Assembly: GCA_938074205.1 (NCBI GenBank)
Contig: CALJES010000011.1
Coordinates: 124,001-188,000, forward strand
Length of the DNA stretch: 64,000 nt
Source: an uncultured bacterium
GTDB lineage: Bacteria; Armatimonadota; UBA5829
Direction of reading: 5' to 3'
How positions within the stretch are numbered: position 1 is the first letter of the stretch; the number at the start of each line of letters is the position of its first letter. A program made the position numbers and the translations under genes. The notes below the pieces were generated by a model. That model was not told the origin of the DNA. It searched no databases and worked only from the letters and a program-made list of their open reading frames with translations. This document shows, piece by piece, positions 25,944 through 35,553 of this stretch.

Positions 25944-28207
25944 TTCATAGCATGTGCTCGATGCGCCAAATAGATGGCTTGTGCTGCATCTCCTCGAGTG
26001 ATCGGCTCGTCAGGCTTGAACTTTCCTTTCTTTGCACCTTCGAACAGATATGCCGATATCCGCTTTGCCTTGAGAGTTTCAACAGAGCCGTAGTAGGGCG
26101 ATGTTGGTGGAACATCATCGTAGGAGGGCCACGCTGGTATGCGCACTATCCAATCAGGGGAAGTCTTCTGTTTGGCTGTAACTAGCAACTTCGCAAACTC
26201 TCCTCGTGTACATATCTTGTCCGAATCACTTGTATGCGACAGCATCTCGTTTGAGCCTTCAAGGGCAAGCAGCCTATTCAGTGCAGCAATAGCTTCGGCA
26301 AGTTTGAGAGGCCTATGTGGTTCAAAAGCCTCTTCTCGGAAAATGCCCCGTGCCGCTGTGAAGTTGATAGCTTTAAAATGCCGAGTGTCACGGTTCACGT
26401 CGGAGTTCCAAGTTATGTAAGCGTATTGTGACAATATGCGGTCCTGAACCCAAGCGGCTCGAACGCGGCGCGGATTAATTGAGTACAACTTGCTCCAGTA
26501 AGCGCAAGCTCCGGCGGCTTGTCCCAAGGACATTCGGACGGGTTCCATTCGGAGTGTTCCGTAGCCCACATGTGTTGCTGAGACGGCTGTCGACACAAGG
26601 AGACCGTCTATTCGTTTGGGCACTATAACCCCATAAGGAATCTGATACCAAGGCGTAAACGCCCGAAGCCAGAACTCGCCCTCTCCTTTGTCAATGCGGG
26701 TCGGATCCTTTAGGTCTTCGGTCGCGTGGCTGTCCATGGGATAATCGCCGATGCCTATTGAATCTGCTCTGTAAAACTCGCGCGCTTTGCTGACGTCGCA
26801 TTCTTTGAAGAGATATTCGCCCATTATTCTGCGCGCTTCTCGGACATACAAAGATACGGGGAAGTTATTGTTGTCGAGGAACTCATCATCTGCCAGTCCA
26901 AGGTTCTTGTGTCCTCGCTCATTTTGGAAGAAATACAAGTAGCCCATCGCTCTGTCACGGTACATGTCTTCGATGGCGCGCCTCGTAGACTTATCCGCGG
27001 TAGGGTACTCGTGGTTTATGCAAGGCCAGTCAATCCCAAACGGATGCTGATTAATCTCGAACTTTCCGTTCGGAAGACGTCCCGAGGTGTAGTTCCACGT
27101 CTTAGTCCATTCCGGAGAATAACGGTAGGTTTCAGGGTCATAGAAGCGCGGCTTGTCGATTAATGGTGCGCCGGATTGGCCGTAGTCCTTCCATATCATT
27201 AGGTAGGCATACGATTGTTGTTTGTTGTCGCCCTCTCCTGTGCTGCCAGGAAGTATCTCCTGGGTTGCATTGTTGAAATAGATTACGCCAGCGTGCGGTT
27301 CTTCCGGAGATCGGGGTTCTCTTCCAACTCGGAACTCGCATCCGCACATCGCAGCGAAATCCCCAGTATGAGTTGCGTCGATAGTTGTGTGAGCAAATAG
27401 CGTGCCGCGCTTGTTGCTAACCGAATCGCGAATCTCAGCGCCAATAACTCGCGTCCCGTCAATGAGAATTGGCTTCTCAATTTCGCATTTTAGATACAGA
27501 TGAATGTTGGCGTGTTCATACACCATTTGCTTGAATATTGCAAGTGCTACGCGAGGTTCATAGCGCAGACCATTTCCTTCGCCGTAGAAGTCAACCACTC
27601 GCCGCCTGAAATCCTCAAAAAAACCATTGGAGCGCGACGGATCTCGTATATCGGTGCTTCCGAGACCATTTGAAGCCATACCGCCAATTCGATTTGTTTC
27701 CTCTACGACGGCTACTCTAAGTCCAAGTTTGGCGGCAGTTACGGCTGCGGCTATCCCAGAAGCAGATCCACCTATTACAACCAAGTCATATTCAGCTCTG
27801 TCGGGGAGTTCGCACCAGGTCTTTTCTGATACACTCGGGCCTTCTGAGCCCAATGAGAACGTGTACAGGGTGTTCGCTTCGAGGCCGTCGAGTCTGCATG
27901 AGTAAAAATTGCCCACGCGCTCCAACTGTTGGGTACAGGAACTGCACGGTTTGCCGTTCACCAGCAGTTGAACCGGCTGTGGTCCCTCAGTGCCGGCTTT
28001 CCAATATACGATAATCGACCGCGGACCCTGGGCTATTGCTTGCAGGCTACCGTCCTTAGTGGTGGAAAACTCGTTGTCTGCTGCGACCGACCACGCCGAG
28101 AAAAACAATCCCAGAAGCGCCATCATTAACTTAAAGTGTTTATTCCTAACTATCATCTCACACCAACGTTTTGACCGCGACGACGATAATTCCTTCTTTC
28201 CTTGCAT
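25928..28207 (-). CDS. Exported SLH-anchored FAD-dependent oxidoreductase
   Basis: 759 aa as given; an ATG at 28156 (MIVRNKHFKLMMALLGLFF) gives a tidier signal peptide and may be the true start. After the signal comes an Fn3-like domain (about 50-130), then the FAD-oxidored domain with YDLVVIGGSASGIAAAVTAA, VVEETNRIGGMASNG and TIDATHTGDFAAMCGCEF. SLH-type repeats end the protein (TRGEFAKLLVTAKQ, YYGSVETLKAKRI, FKPDEPITRGDAAQAIYLA). An oxidoreductase held in the S-layer or outer cell wall is unusual; the substrate (sugar, alcohol or other polyol) is not known. Confidence 0.86.
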   Translation of the reverse strand: MQGKKELSSSRSKRWCEMIVRNKHFKLMMALLGLFFSAWSVAADNEFSTTKDGSLQAIAQGPRSIIVYWKAGTEGPQPVQLLVNGKPCSSCTQQLERVGNFYSCRLDGLEANTLYTFSLGSEGPSVSEKTWCELPDRAEYDLVVIGGSASGIAAAVTAAKLGLRVAVVEETNRIGGMASNGLGSTDIRDPSRSNGFFEDFRRRVVDFYGEGNGLRYEPRVALAIFKQMVYEHANIHLYLKCEIEKPILIDGTRVIGAEIRDSVSNKRGTLFAHTTIDATHTGDFAAMCGCEFRVGREPRSPEEPHAGVIYFNNATQEILPGSTGEGDNKQQSYAYLMIWKDYGQSGAPLIDKPRFYDPETYRYSPEWTKTWNYTSGRLPNGKFEINQHPFGIDWPCINHEYPTADKSTRRAIEDMYRDRAMGYLYFFQNERGHKNLGLADDEFLDNNNFPVSLYVREARRIMGEYLFKECDVSKAREFYRADSIGIGDYPMDSHATEDLKDPTRIDKGEGEFWLRAFTPWYQIPYGVIVPKRIDGLLVSTAVSATHVGYGTLRMEPVRMSLGQAAGACAYWSKLYSINPRRVRAAWVQDRILSQYAYITWNSDVNRDTRHFKAINFTAARGIFREEAFEPHRPLKLAEAIAALNRLLALEGSNEMLSHTSDSDKICTRGEFAKLLVTAKQKTSPDWIVRIPAWPSYDDVPPTSPYYGSVETLKAKRISAYLFEGAKKGKFKPDEPITRGDAAQAIYLAHRAHAMNYWMP

Positions 28208-28406
28208 TTCTTACCTGAATGATCGAGACGCAAATGCCGGCCGGCTGCAAAAGATGTATTGAAGCTGGGTTCAGTCCTGGTATAATCCCAATGGTATTCT
28301 TAGCTTTGGTGCGTTTGAACTCACGGGCGGCAGACCAGGACAGTGTTGCGAAGCTGAAGTCGGACAAGTAGAGGTAAACCACTATCGGGAGGATTTGTGA
28401 TTAACA

Positions 28407-28955
28407 ATGGCGGCAGCGAAGACGAGGGGCAAAATCGAAGGTTGGGAACTGGATGTTTCCGAAACCGATGCAGATGTTGGGCGCTCAACCCTGCGACAGC
28501 GGCTTTCTGCAAGCAACAAAGTCTACGCGCTGTGTTTGTTGGGGCTAGTGGCGGTGGTGCTGTACTTTGGCACCACCGCAAACGAGCAAGAACGTGTCGG
28601 TGGGAAGTTCGGCAACAGCTTGGCTTCGGTCGTCCATGGAACGGTAGACGAAGCTAGGCGAGTGGAACTGGCGCGCAAATTCGTGAGTAATTATTCTAAG
28701 CGGTTTGGCTTACTTGAAGCACGTTTCGTTGGCCAAGACAAATTCCGGATAGTGGTGCCCGCAAGCTTGGGCCAAGACGATATTGAGTTCATTGCGAAAG
28801 TAGCAGGCACGCAGATACTGGCTAAGCTGAAGATAAGGCCTGTTGTACAAGTTTATACGCTGAGTGCAAGGCAAAAGCTGGCATTGGTGGCAACAGCCCA
28901 GTGGCAGCCGGAGAAGTATGGGTTCGTCGTCAGAATGGCGCCGCAGGAAGAGTGA
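28407..28955 (+). CDS. Unrecognised single-pass membrane protein (182 aa)
   Basis: 182 aa. A charged N-terminal tail of about 37 residues is followed by one transmembrane segment (VYALCLLGLVAVVLYFG, about 39-55) and a soluble C-terminal domain of about 125 residues rich in Lys/Arg with IEFIAKVAGTQILAKL. No family is recognised. Start ATG; a GGGAGG lies about 13 bases upstream, which is rather far. It precedes the histidine kinase operon by about 240 bases on the same strand. Confidence 0.65.
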   Translation: MAAAKTRGKIEGWELDVSETDADVGRSTLRQRLSASNKVYALCLLGLVAVVLYFGTTANEQERVGGKFGNSLASVVHGTVDEARRVELARKFVSNYSKRFGLLEARFVGQDKFRIVVPASLGQDDIEFIAKVAGTQILAKLKIRPVVQVYTLSARQKLALVATAQWQPEKYGFVVRMAPQEE

Positions 28956-29194
28956 CCCATTATCACCCTGTCGTAAAAATAAGCCAACCTGCGCAGTGAG
29001 CAGACTTTAACCACACTAGGACGATCTTTCCGACGGCTAGTAGCAAGGTGTGGGCTTGTATTAAATTTCCTCATTACGGGTTGCTTCACGCCACGTTTGT
29101 TAGCGTTCTTTAGCCTCCAATCAATGTTGAGTTTGCTCCGTTCGTCTGATATACTGCACTCAACTTCCCATTCCAAGTATCGAGGATTTTAGGA
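28956..29194. repeat. Gene-free gap with a two-part motif also found at 50803-50869
   Basis: Holds TTGTATTAAATTTCCTC (29056-29072) and, 54 bases later, TTAGCCTCC (29110-29118). The same two blocks occur at 50803 and 50861 upstream of the nucleosidase gene. No gene is supported here. Confidence 0.5.
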
Positions 29195-31003
29195 ATGGCC
29201 ATCGATAATAAATCCGATCATCCGCACCAGAAGTGCGCCGATGAAGCTGAGTTACTCGCATGGTTGAGCCGGCTTGTAATAGCAAGCTCTTCGGCGGATG
29301 AGGCACTTCAGAAGATTCTTGACAATGCGGTTTCGTCGTGCGGAGCTGTGAGAGGCTTTCTAGCTATTGTCGATCACGACAGGGGCAAACTCGACATTGG
29401 ATACGTGTCGGGTGAAGGATGGACGGAAGAGAAACGTCTTGCTAGACTCAAAGCCTCTGAAGAAACCGGCCGCGGAATAACAAGCTTGGTAGCATCTACT
29501 GGCAAACCTTACCGCTCCGGCAACGTTCTGTCGGATCCTTACTACGTGCCTGCGTTTGACGACGTGCGAAGCGAAATAGCTGTTCCGCTTGTCGACGCAT
29601 ACAAACGTGTCCGCGGCGTTATTAATGTGGAAAGCAGCGAATACGATGCTTTTGGCGACCGCCACGAATGTTTGCTTCGAGCACTGGCAGACCTAGCGGT
29701 TATTTCACTTACCATCGCCGACCACCGCGCCCGAGAATCCGCTCTCGTCGAGATAGGTATGGAGCTTAACCGATTTGGCGACACTGACGAACTCCTTCAG
29801 CGTGTCATAGACGTAGCATCAGAGGCGCTGAGGTTCGAAGACTGCTCACTCTTTCTGATCGACATCGCAACCGACAAACTGGTCCTGCGGGCATCTCGAG
29901 GCCCACTCGCTAAGAAAATAGGCGAAGCCACCTACGAACTCGGAGAGGGGCTAACTGGCTGGACGGCAAAGCACGGGGTCCCGGTTCGCGTGTCTGATCC
30001 TCCTAGTGATCCACGTTGGAGGGGCCGCTTCGAAGAAATTCCGGCAGATGAAGCTGGAGCATATATGGCTGTTCCGATAAAGATTCATCGCGGGGTGATC
30101 GGAGTTATTCGAGTTCAGCGGAGAAAGAGCCCTTACAAATGGCTGCCCAACGATTTTACAGACGATGACGAACGAATGCTTTCCACGATAGCCTCGCAAC
30201 TAGGAATCGCTTTGGACAACAGGCGTTTAGTTGATCAGTTGGTAAAGGCTGAGAGAATGGCTGCTTGGGGCGAAATGTCGGCGCGATCGGCGCATATGAT
30301 TGGAAACCGCGTCTTTGCTATAAAAGGCGACATAAACGAGCTTGAATATCTTCTTAAAGAGCAGAAAATAGATCCGGACAAAGCTCTTGAGATAATGGAG
30401 AGCATCAAAAGGGGTATATTTCTTCTTGAGGAGGTGCTCAACGAATTCAGGGAGTTTGTAAAAGCTACTCAGCTTGAGCTGGAAGAAGCCGATTTGAACG
30501 AGCTGGTTAAACAGGCTGTGGAAGAGGGCTTTCCGAAGCGCTCCCCAACCAAGCTGACTTTGAACTTGGCTTCTGGGCTTCCCAAGATCAAGGCCGATCC
30601 CAAGAAGCTAAAAAGGTGCTTCACCGAGATCATAGAAAACGCTATAAACTTTCAGCCTGAGGGTGGAGAGATCAAGATTTCAACCTCTTTGGCAGATGCT
30701 AGAAGCAAGAAATGGCTGAAGCCGTCTCAGCAGACCGGCGATTACGTCCAGGTTAGGTTCGAAGATACGGGGCCGGGTATTGATTTGGACAAGAAACCTA
30801 AGATATTCAATCCGTTTTACAGCACCAGAGCAAAGGGCATGGGTCTGGGACTGTCAATCGTGAAGGGAATAGTCGAAGCTCACAACGGCACAATCTTCGA
30901 AAATGGCATACCGGGCAAAGGCGCGCGGTTTACCATACTTCTGCCTTACAATAAAGAAAGGCTCAGTAAACGGGCTAGAGATGTGGCACCGCAACAAACG
31001 TAA
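29195..31003 (+). CDS. Double-GAF sensor histidine kinase
   Basis: 602 aa, cytoplasmic (no transmembrane segment or signal). Two GAF domains (about 30-180 and 190-345), then a dimerisation helix with the phospho-acceptor His at about 367 in SARSAHMIGNRV (not the usual HELRNP), and an HATPase domain with the N box (EIIENAINFQ), G1 box (EDTGPGIDLDKKPKIF), F box (FNPFYSTRAKGMGLGLSIV) and G2 box. It should autophosphorylate in response to a small ligand bound by a GAF domain. GAGG about 9 bases before the ATG. First gene of an operon with a response regulator and an HtrA protease. Confidence 0.92.
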   Translation: MAIDNKSDHPHQKCADEAELLAWLSRLVIASSSADEALQKILDNAVSSCGAVRGFLAIVDHDRGKLDIGYVSGEGWTEEKRLARLKASEETGRGITSLVASTGKPYRSGNVLSDPYYVPAFDDVRSEIAVPLVDAYKRVRGVINVESSEYDAFGDRHECLLRALADLAVISLTIADHRARESALVEIGMELNRFGDTDELLQRVIDVASEALRFEDCSLFLIDIATDKLVLRASRGPLAKKIGEATYELGEGLTGWTAKHGVPVRVSDPPSDPRWRGRFEEIPADEAGAYMAVPIKIHRGVIGVIRVQRRKSPYKWLPNDFTDDDERMLSTIASQLGIALDNRRLVDQLVKAERMAAWGEMSARSAHMIGNRVFAIKGDINELEYLLKEQKIDPDKALEIMESIKRGIFLLEEVLNEFREFVKATQLELEEADLNELVKQAVEEGFPKRSPTKLTLNLASGLPKIKADPKKLKRCFTEIIENAINFQPEGGEIKISTSLADARSKKWLKPSQQTGDYVQVRFEDTGPGIDLDKKPKIFNPFYSTRAKGMGLGLSIVKGIVEAHNGTIFENGIPGKGARFTILLPYNKERLSKRARDVAPQQT

Positions 31004-31036
31004 AACTGTCACGACCGTATTTGGGAGGTTATTCTT

Positions 31037-31474
31037 GTGTGCAGGATACTTGTGATTGATGACGAGGAAGGCGTGCGCAATGCTGTGAAACGACGTCTGG
31101 AACGCGACGGTTACACCGTGGACACTGCGGAGAGCCAGGCAGAGGGTTTGGAGCTTATTCGTTCTCAAAGTCCACCCTACGACCTAGTGATCACGGACAT
31201 GGTAATGGAGTCGCCCACAAGTGGTTTGGAGATACTACAAGCAGCGCTCAGTGCCGACGTTTTTAGTGAAGTGATAGTACTTACTGCCTATGGTAGCGTC
31301 GGAAATGCGGTCGAGTGCATGAAAAGAGGGGCGTTCGATTACGTCGAAAAAAACATCCCGGGAGTTGATGTTTTTGAGCTGCTTTCTATGAAAGTCAGGC
31401 AAGCACTCGAGCGCAGGCGGGCGTCTGTAGCCACAATAAGAAAAATCGAGCAATATCAAACGTCAGACAGGTAG
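31037..31474 (+). CDS. Single-domain response regulator
   Basis: 145 aa. A CheY-like receiver: acidic pocket Asp8-Asp9 (VIDDEEG), phospho-acceptor Asp54 (LVITDMVM), Thr in IVLTAYGS and Lys in YVEKNI. After the receiver only a helical tail of about 20 residues, so there is no DNA-binding or enzymatic output domain; the signal probably passes by protein contact. GTG start with GGGAGG 8 bases upstream. It follows the histidine kinase by 33 bases. Confidence 0.93.
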   Translation: MCRILVIDDEEGVRNAVKRRLERDGYTVDTAESQAEGLELIRSQSPPYDLVITDMVMESPTSGLEILQAALSADVFSEVIVLTAYGSVGNAVECMKRGAFDYVEKNIPGVDVFELLSMKVRQALERRRASVATIRKIEQYQTSDR

Positions 31475-31508
31475 TATCTCACCGTGTTTTGAGAGAGGAT
31501 CAATCGCG

Positions 31509-32681
31509 ATGAGACAGCTGGTCATAATAGCTGCGTGCTTTGCTTCAGGTATTTTAGGAGCTATGATGGGTAGCGACCTCTGTGCACCTACCATAGATTG
31601 TCCTACCAAGCCTCACACACTCCACGCGCAGTACACAGCAAATGGTGTCCCAATCACGCCATATGCTGCAAATAAGGAGAGCAATCCTGTTATTCAGGCC
31701 GTACGCAAGGTAGGTCCGGCGACAGTCAATATCGATACCGTGGTTCTCCGCCGCACTTCGATTTTCGGTTTTGCAGATCCGTTCGATGACATATTCGGAA
31801 CCGATCCCTTCACAAGGCTTGTTCCAAGCAAGGGCCAGGGTTCTGGACTAATAATAGACGGTAAGAACGGCTACATCCTCACCAACGAACACGTAGTTCA
31901 CGACGTCATTGGCCGAAATGGTGATATTAAGGTCAGCTTACCTAACAAGCAAACATATCCAGCGCGCATAGTCGGAGCGGATCCCCAGTACGACATAGCC
32001 GTTCTGAAGATCGACGGCAGGAATCTTCCGGAGGCAAAGCTAGCTTCCTCAAATGATCTTGTAATCGGTGAGACGGCAATAGCAATAGGAAATCCGTTCG
32101 GGTTCAGGAATACGGTCACAGTGGGAGTTGTGAGCGCTGTTGACAGAGTGCTTGACACCGACAAAGGACGCTTGGATGGTCTTATCCAAACAGATGCTGC
32201 AATAAACCCTGGTAACTCCGGCGGACCTCTGTGTGACATAAATGGCAACGTGATAGGCATTAACACCGCGATAATAAGCGGAGCTGAAGGGCTCGGCTTC
32301 GCCCTTGCTGCCTCGTCAATCAAGCCAGTGGTGGACGAACTCATAAAGTACGGCAGGGTCCGCCACGGCTGGGCGGGAATGACTTTTTGGGATATATCGC
32401 AGCGAATAGCCAGGCAGCTCGGCTTGGGAACAACAGACGGCGCCCTCGTTGCGGAGGTCTATACGGGCGGACCTGCCGATAGAGTAGGTATAAGGCCTGG
32501 AGACGTCATTCTGGAGGCAAACGGCGTAAAGATCACCTCTGTCGCGGACATCCAGGACGTGTTGCGCAAAGCTCGCGCGGGCGACAAGTTGTCGCTCAAA
32601 ATATGGCGCAGAGGTCAAAGCTTAGTCCTGAACTTGACGCTTGCCGATATTCCGGAAGCTTTACGCAGGCGAGGGATTTAG
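31509..32681 (+). CDS. HtrA/DegP-type serine protease with PDZ domain
   Basis: 390 aa. An N-terminal anchor or signal segment (LVIIAACFASGILGAMMG) is followed by a linker and an S1C trypsin-like domain with the triad His128 (TNEHVV), Asp162 (QYDIAVLKI) and Ser237 (GNSGGPL). One C-terminal PDZ domain (about 290-385, AEVYTGGPADRVGIRPGDVI). The protein is held on the outer face of the membrane and degrades misfolded envelope proteins. It follows the regulator by 34 bases; a GAGAGGA ribosome site precedes the ATG. Co-location with a histidine kinase suggests an envelope-stress circuit, though the kinase is soluble. Confidence 0.94.
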   Translation: MRQLVIIAACFASGILGAMMGSDLCAPTIDCPTKPHTLHAQYTANGVPITPYAANKESNPVIQAVRKVGPATVNIDTVVLRRTSIFGFADPFDDIFGTDPFTRLVPSKGQGSGLIIDGKNGYILTNEHVVHDVIGRNGDIKVSLPNKQTYPARIVGADPQYDIAVLKIDGRNLPEAKLASSNDLVIGETAIAIGNPFGFRNTVTVGVVSAVDRVLDTDKGRLDGLIQTDAAINPGNSGGPLCDINGNVIGINTAIISGAEGLGFALAASSIKPVVDELIKYGRVRHGWAGMTFWDISQRIARQLGLGTTDGALVAEVYTGGPADRVGIRPGDVILEANGVKITSVADIQDVLRKARAGDKLSLKIWRRGQSLVLNLTLADIPEALRRRGI

Positions 32682-32733
32682 TGGTCGGTTTGTGCTTCAG
32701 CTACTGCGTTCTTCATCGTGTGGGCGATGATCG

Positions 32734-34239
32734 CTATGCGTGGCACAGTTTGCGCGGCAGCCAACTATCTGCCTTTGCGGTGTGTCGGAATAACTCGGCC
32801 ATTAGCTCCAGTTTTACGTTCTGGTAACTCGGATCTTCCCAGAGGTTATGTAGCTCTAGCGGGTCGTTTTTCAAGTCGAAGAGTAGACCCTGTGGCCGGT
32901 TCGCGTGTGCGGTAATTGCCCACTCTGCGGTCCTAAGGCTTCGCAGTCGATCTGATATATAGCTTTCGTCGTATTCGATATAAACTGCTTCTCGCCTGTC
33001 CTGTTGCTCACCGCACAAAGTGTTCTTGTATGACAGTCCTTGTATGCCTTCTGGAACTGGAACACCTGCAAGTTCGAGCAGAGTAGGACAAAAATCGACT
33101 GCTGAGACAAATTCCTCACACACGTAGCCGGAATTCTGAGCGCGTGGTATTCTCCAAATGGTAGGCACTCTAACGAGACCGCGGAACAAGAACGGTCCCT
33201 TATTGATCAGCCAATGGTCACCCATCAGGTCGCCGTGGTCACTTAGAAACACAATAACAGTATTGTCCAACAGAGATTCCCGCTCCATTTTAGCGATAAT
33301 GCGACCTATTTGGTGATCGACCATTGTGATCATCCCGTATGTGAGGGCAATGATTTCGCGGTAGTGTGCATCTACCGTTTTTCTGAGATCTCCTCTAAGT
33401 CCACCTGTAAGTAGTGCTCCTTCATACGACAGCTTGAAGTAATCGGGAAGCTGATCCAGTTCTCCTTTACGTCTTGCCGGTTGGAAGTCAATATAGGCTG
33501 GATCATAGAGTTCGCAATAGGGTTTCGGTGGTGAGTAAGGGTGGTGCGGGTCGGGGAAGGAACACCACATAAAAAACGGTCTGTTCTCGTCGCGTTTACT
33601 GAGCCATTCTATAGCTTTGTCTGCTATGAAAGTGTTGTAGTGTAGTTCCGGAGGGATAGAAGCTTTCCAGCACTCTCTAGCGCCACTGGGAGATTCTAGC
33701 GCCTGCGAAACGGCGAGCTTATCGTATGCACCTGGGTAGTTCGCATCGAGCCAGCGTTTGTAATGTCCAAAAACATATGGACCATGTCCATCCACGAGAC
33801 AAACGTGCTCAAATCCGTAGAACGGCAGTGGCACTTCACCGCCGCTGTCCCAATATCCCTTGCTTTCGTATAGCTCCCACTCGTTTTCGACGGTATCAAA
33901 CTTGGCTCCGAAAGGAGCCAAGTGAAGCTTTCCTATCAATGATGTTTGGTAACCGGCCTCTCGCAGCAATTGAGGTAATACCGCCACGTTCGGATTGAGC
34001 GCTATCCCGTTTTCGCGGACCCCGTGAGCCTTCGGATACCGGCCCGTAAAAAGTGAGGCGCGATTGGGCATACAGACGGGATTGGCAACGTAAGATTCCG
34101 TAAAAGTTATACCTTCTCGCGCCAGGCGGTCTATATTAGGTGTTGAGACTTGTCGGTTGCCGTAGCATCCCAGGTGGTCTGCCCGCATCTGATCAGTTAC
34201 AAAGCACATTATGTTGGGCTGCAGGCTGCTTGCGCTCAC
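32734..34239 (-). CDS. Type I sulfatase
   Basis: 501 aa, no signal peptide, so probably cytoplasmic or with unconventional export. The maturation motif is CMPNR with Cys56 (to become formylglycine) and Arg60, followed by ASLFTGRYP. Metal residues appear in NIMCFVTDQMRADHLG and VIVFLSDHGDLMGDHW. It should hydrolyse sulfate esters; the organism also needs a formylglycine-generating enzyme, not seen in the window. The GTG start overlaps the stop of the 2-oxoacid oxidoreductase gamma gene by 4 bases, so it is the last gene of that operon. Substrate class cannot be read from sequence. Confidence 0.92.
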   Translation of the reverse strand: MSASSLQPNIMCFVTDQMRADHLGCYGNRQVSTPNIDRLAREGITFTESYVANPVCMPNRASLFTGRYPKAHGVRENGIALNPNVAVLPQLLREAGYQTSLIGKLHLAPFGAKFDTVENEWELYESKGYWDSGGEVPLPFYGFEHVCLVDGHGPYVFGHYKRWLDANYPGAYDKLAVSQALESPSGARECWKASIPPELHYNTFIADKAIEWLSKRDENRPFFMWCSFPDPHHPYSPPKPYCELYDPAYIDFQPARRKGELDQLPDYFKLSYEGALLTGGLRGDLRKTVDAHYREIIALTYGMITMVDHQIGRIIAKMERESLLDNTVIVFLSDHGDLMGDHWLINKGPFLFRGLVRVPTIWRIPRAQNSGYVCEEFVSAVDFCPTLLELAGVPVPEGIQGLSYKNTLCGEQQDRREAVYIEYDESYISDRLRSLRTAEWAITAHANRPQGLLFDLKNDPLELHNLWEDPSYQNVKLELMAELFRHTAKADSWLPRKLCHA

Positions 34240-34781
34240 GATACCAACTCAGCACCGCGCTCAAGAGCTAGGCAATTTACTGGGATCAAATGGTGGTAGC
34301 GTTCCGGCAACACCTCAGTCATTGAAGCCTTTATCGAGTCAAGTCTTACAGGTTTGACTAGTTCCACATAGGCACCTAGCATCACCATGTTTGCCGCTTT
34401 GGAATTCCCTACTTTGTTCGCGACGTCGTTTGCCGGAATCTCCACAATCTTGCAGTCTGAGCGATCCCTTGGAGGCGCAGCGAGTGAGGTGTTGACCAGA
34501 ATCAACCCTTCCCGTTTGACCGTTGGGGCAAACCTATCTAGGAGAAGCTGGTTCAGCGCAATAAGCGTGTCCGGTGAAGAAGAAACAGGCGATCCGATTT
34601 CGCTGGTCGAAATTATCACCGTGCAATCTGCAGTTCCGCCTCTAGTTTCGGGTCCGTATGCTGGGAACCACACAACGTTCTTATCTTCCAATACGGCGGC
34701 GTGTGCAAGAAGCTGACCGATTACCATTACGCCCTGCCCACCCATGCCGGCGATTATTATCTCGTGGTGCGCATTATTCAT
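34236..34781 (-). CDS. 2-oxoacid:ferredoxin oxidoreductase, gamma subunit
   Basis: 181 aa. Family opening IIIAGMGGQGVMVIGQLLA, then FPAYGPETRGGTADCTVIIS and the ending HLIPVNCLALERGAELV, as in the gamma (catalytic-linker) subunit of Kor/Vor/Ior-type enzymes. It joins the alpha, beta and delta subunits in reductive or oxidative metabolism of 2-oxoacids with ferredoxin in the cytoplasm. The beta subunit lies 34 bases upstream and the sulfatase overlaps by 4 bases. Confidence 0.93.
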   Translation of the reverse strand: MNNAHHEIIIAGMGGQGVMVIGQLLAHAAVLEDKNVVWFPAYGPETRGGTADCTVIISTSEIGSPVSSSPDTLIALNQLLLDRFAPTVKREGLILVNTSLAAPPRDRSDCKIVEIPANDVANKVGNSKAANMVMLGAYVELVKPVRLDSIKASMTEVLPERYHHLIPVNCLALERGAELVS

Positions 34782-34815
34782 CGGGCAACTCCGCTAATGT
34801 TTTCAATGTGGCAAA

Positions 34816-35550
34816 TTATCTATCGACGAACACGCCCGGCGGGAATGTCTTGGTCATCTGCTCCTCTATCCATTTCAGCGATTCAATCGGTGACATCTTC
34901 CACTGCGTCGGGCAGTTCGACAATATCTCAACAAAAGAAAACCCCTTATCGTCCAGCTGGTTTTGGAACGCCTTCTTGATAGCCCTCTTTGTTCGATTGA
35001 ATCCGGCAGGATTTGTAGGGGCTACGCGTTCTATGTAGCTGGGACCTTCCAACGTGGCAAGCAACTCGCAAACTCGCAAGGGATACCCCGCGCATTTCGG
35101 ATCTCTTCCTGTTGGGCAAGTCGTGGATTTTTGACCTATCAGAGTGGTGGGGGCCATCTGTCCTCCTGTCATGCCGTAGGTGGTGTTGTTGATGAAGATA
35201 ACGGTAATATTCTCGCCTCTCGCAGCCGCGTGCACTATTTCCGCCGTTCCTATCGAAGCAAGGTCTCCGTCTCCCTGGTAGCTGAAAACAATTCGGTCGG
35301 GTAGCACTCGCTTTACACCGGTTGCCACAGCAGGTGCGCGGCCGTGGGCAGCCTCAATCATATCGCACGCCATATACTCATACATAAAAACTGCGCACCC
35401 AACTGGGCATACGCCAATCGTTCGGTCGATGATATCCAGCTCTTCCATCACCTCAGCTATCATCCGGTGAGCTACGCTGTGAAAGCATCCTGCGCAGTAA
35501 GCAAACTCTGCTTCCGTGAGTCCTTTTGGCCTGGAGTATACGTTCTGCAT
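34816..35550 (-). CDS. 2-oxoacid:ferredoxin oxidoreductase, beta (TPP) subunit
   Basis: 244 aa. TPP-binding region FSYQGDGDLASIGTAEIVHA with NNTTYGMTGGQ following, and the Cys-containing CAGCFHS and GVCPVGCAVF segments that shape the TPP and cluster site. The pattern fits 2-ketoisovalerate or 2-oxoglutarate oxidoreductase (Vor/Kor); the sequence alone does not distinguish the substrate. ATG start. Only 3 bases separate it from the alpha subunit stop. Confidence 0.93.
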   Translation of the reverse strand: MQNVYSRPKGLTEAEFAYCAGCFHSVAHRMIAEVMEELDIIDRTIGVCPVGCAVFMYEYMACDMIEAAHGRAPAVATGVKRVLPDRIVFSYQGDGDLASIGTAEIVHAAARGENITVIFINNTTYGMTGGQMAPTTLIGQKSTTCPTGRDPKCAGYPLRVCELLATLEGPSYIERVAPTNPAGFNRTKRAIKKAFQNQLDDKGFSFVEILSNCPTQWKMSPIESLKWIEEQMTKTFPPGVFVDR

Positions 35551-35553
35551 GTG

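Noticed and set aside
28853-29176. 107-codon minus-strand frame antisense to the orphan membrane protein
   Set aside because: Overlaps a better-supported gene and reads unlike a protein; it is explained by the complementary strand and the repeat motif.
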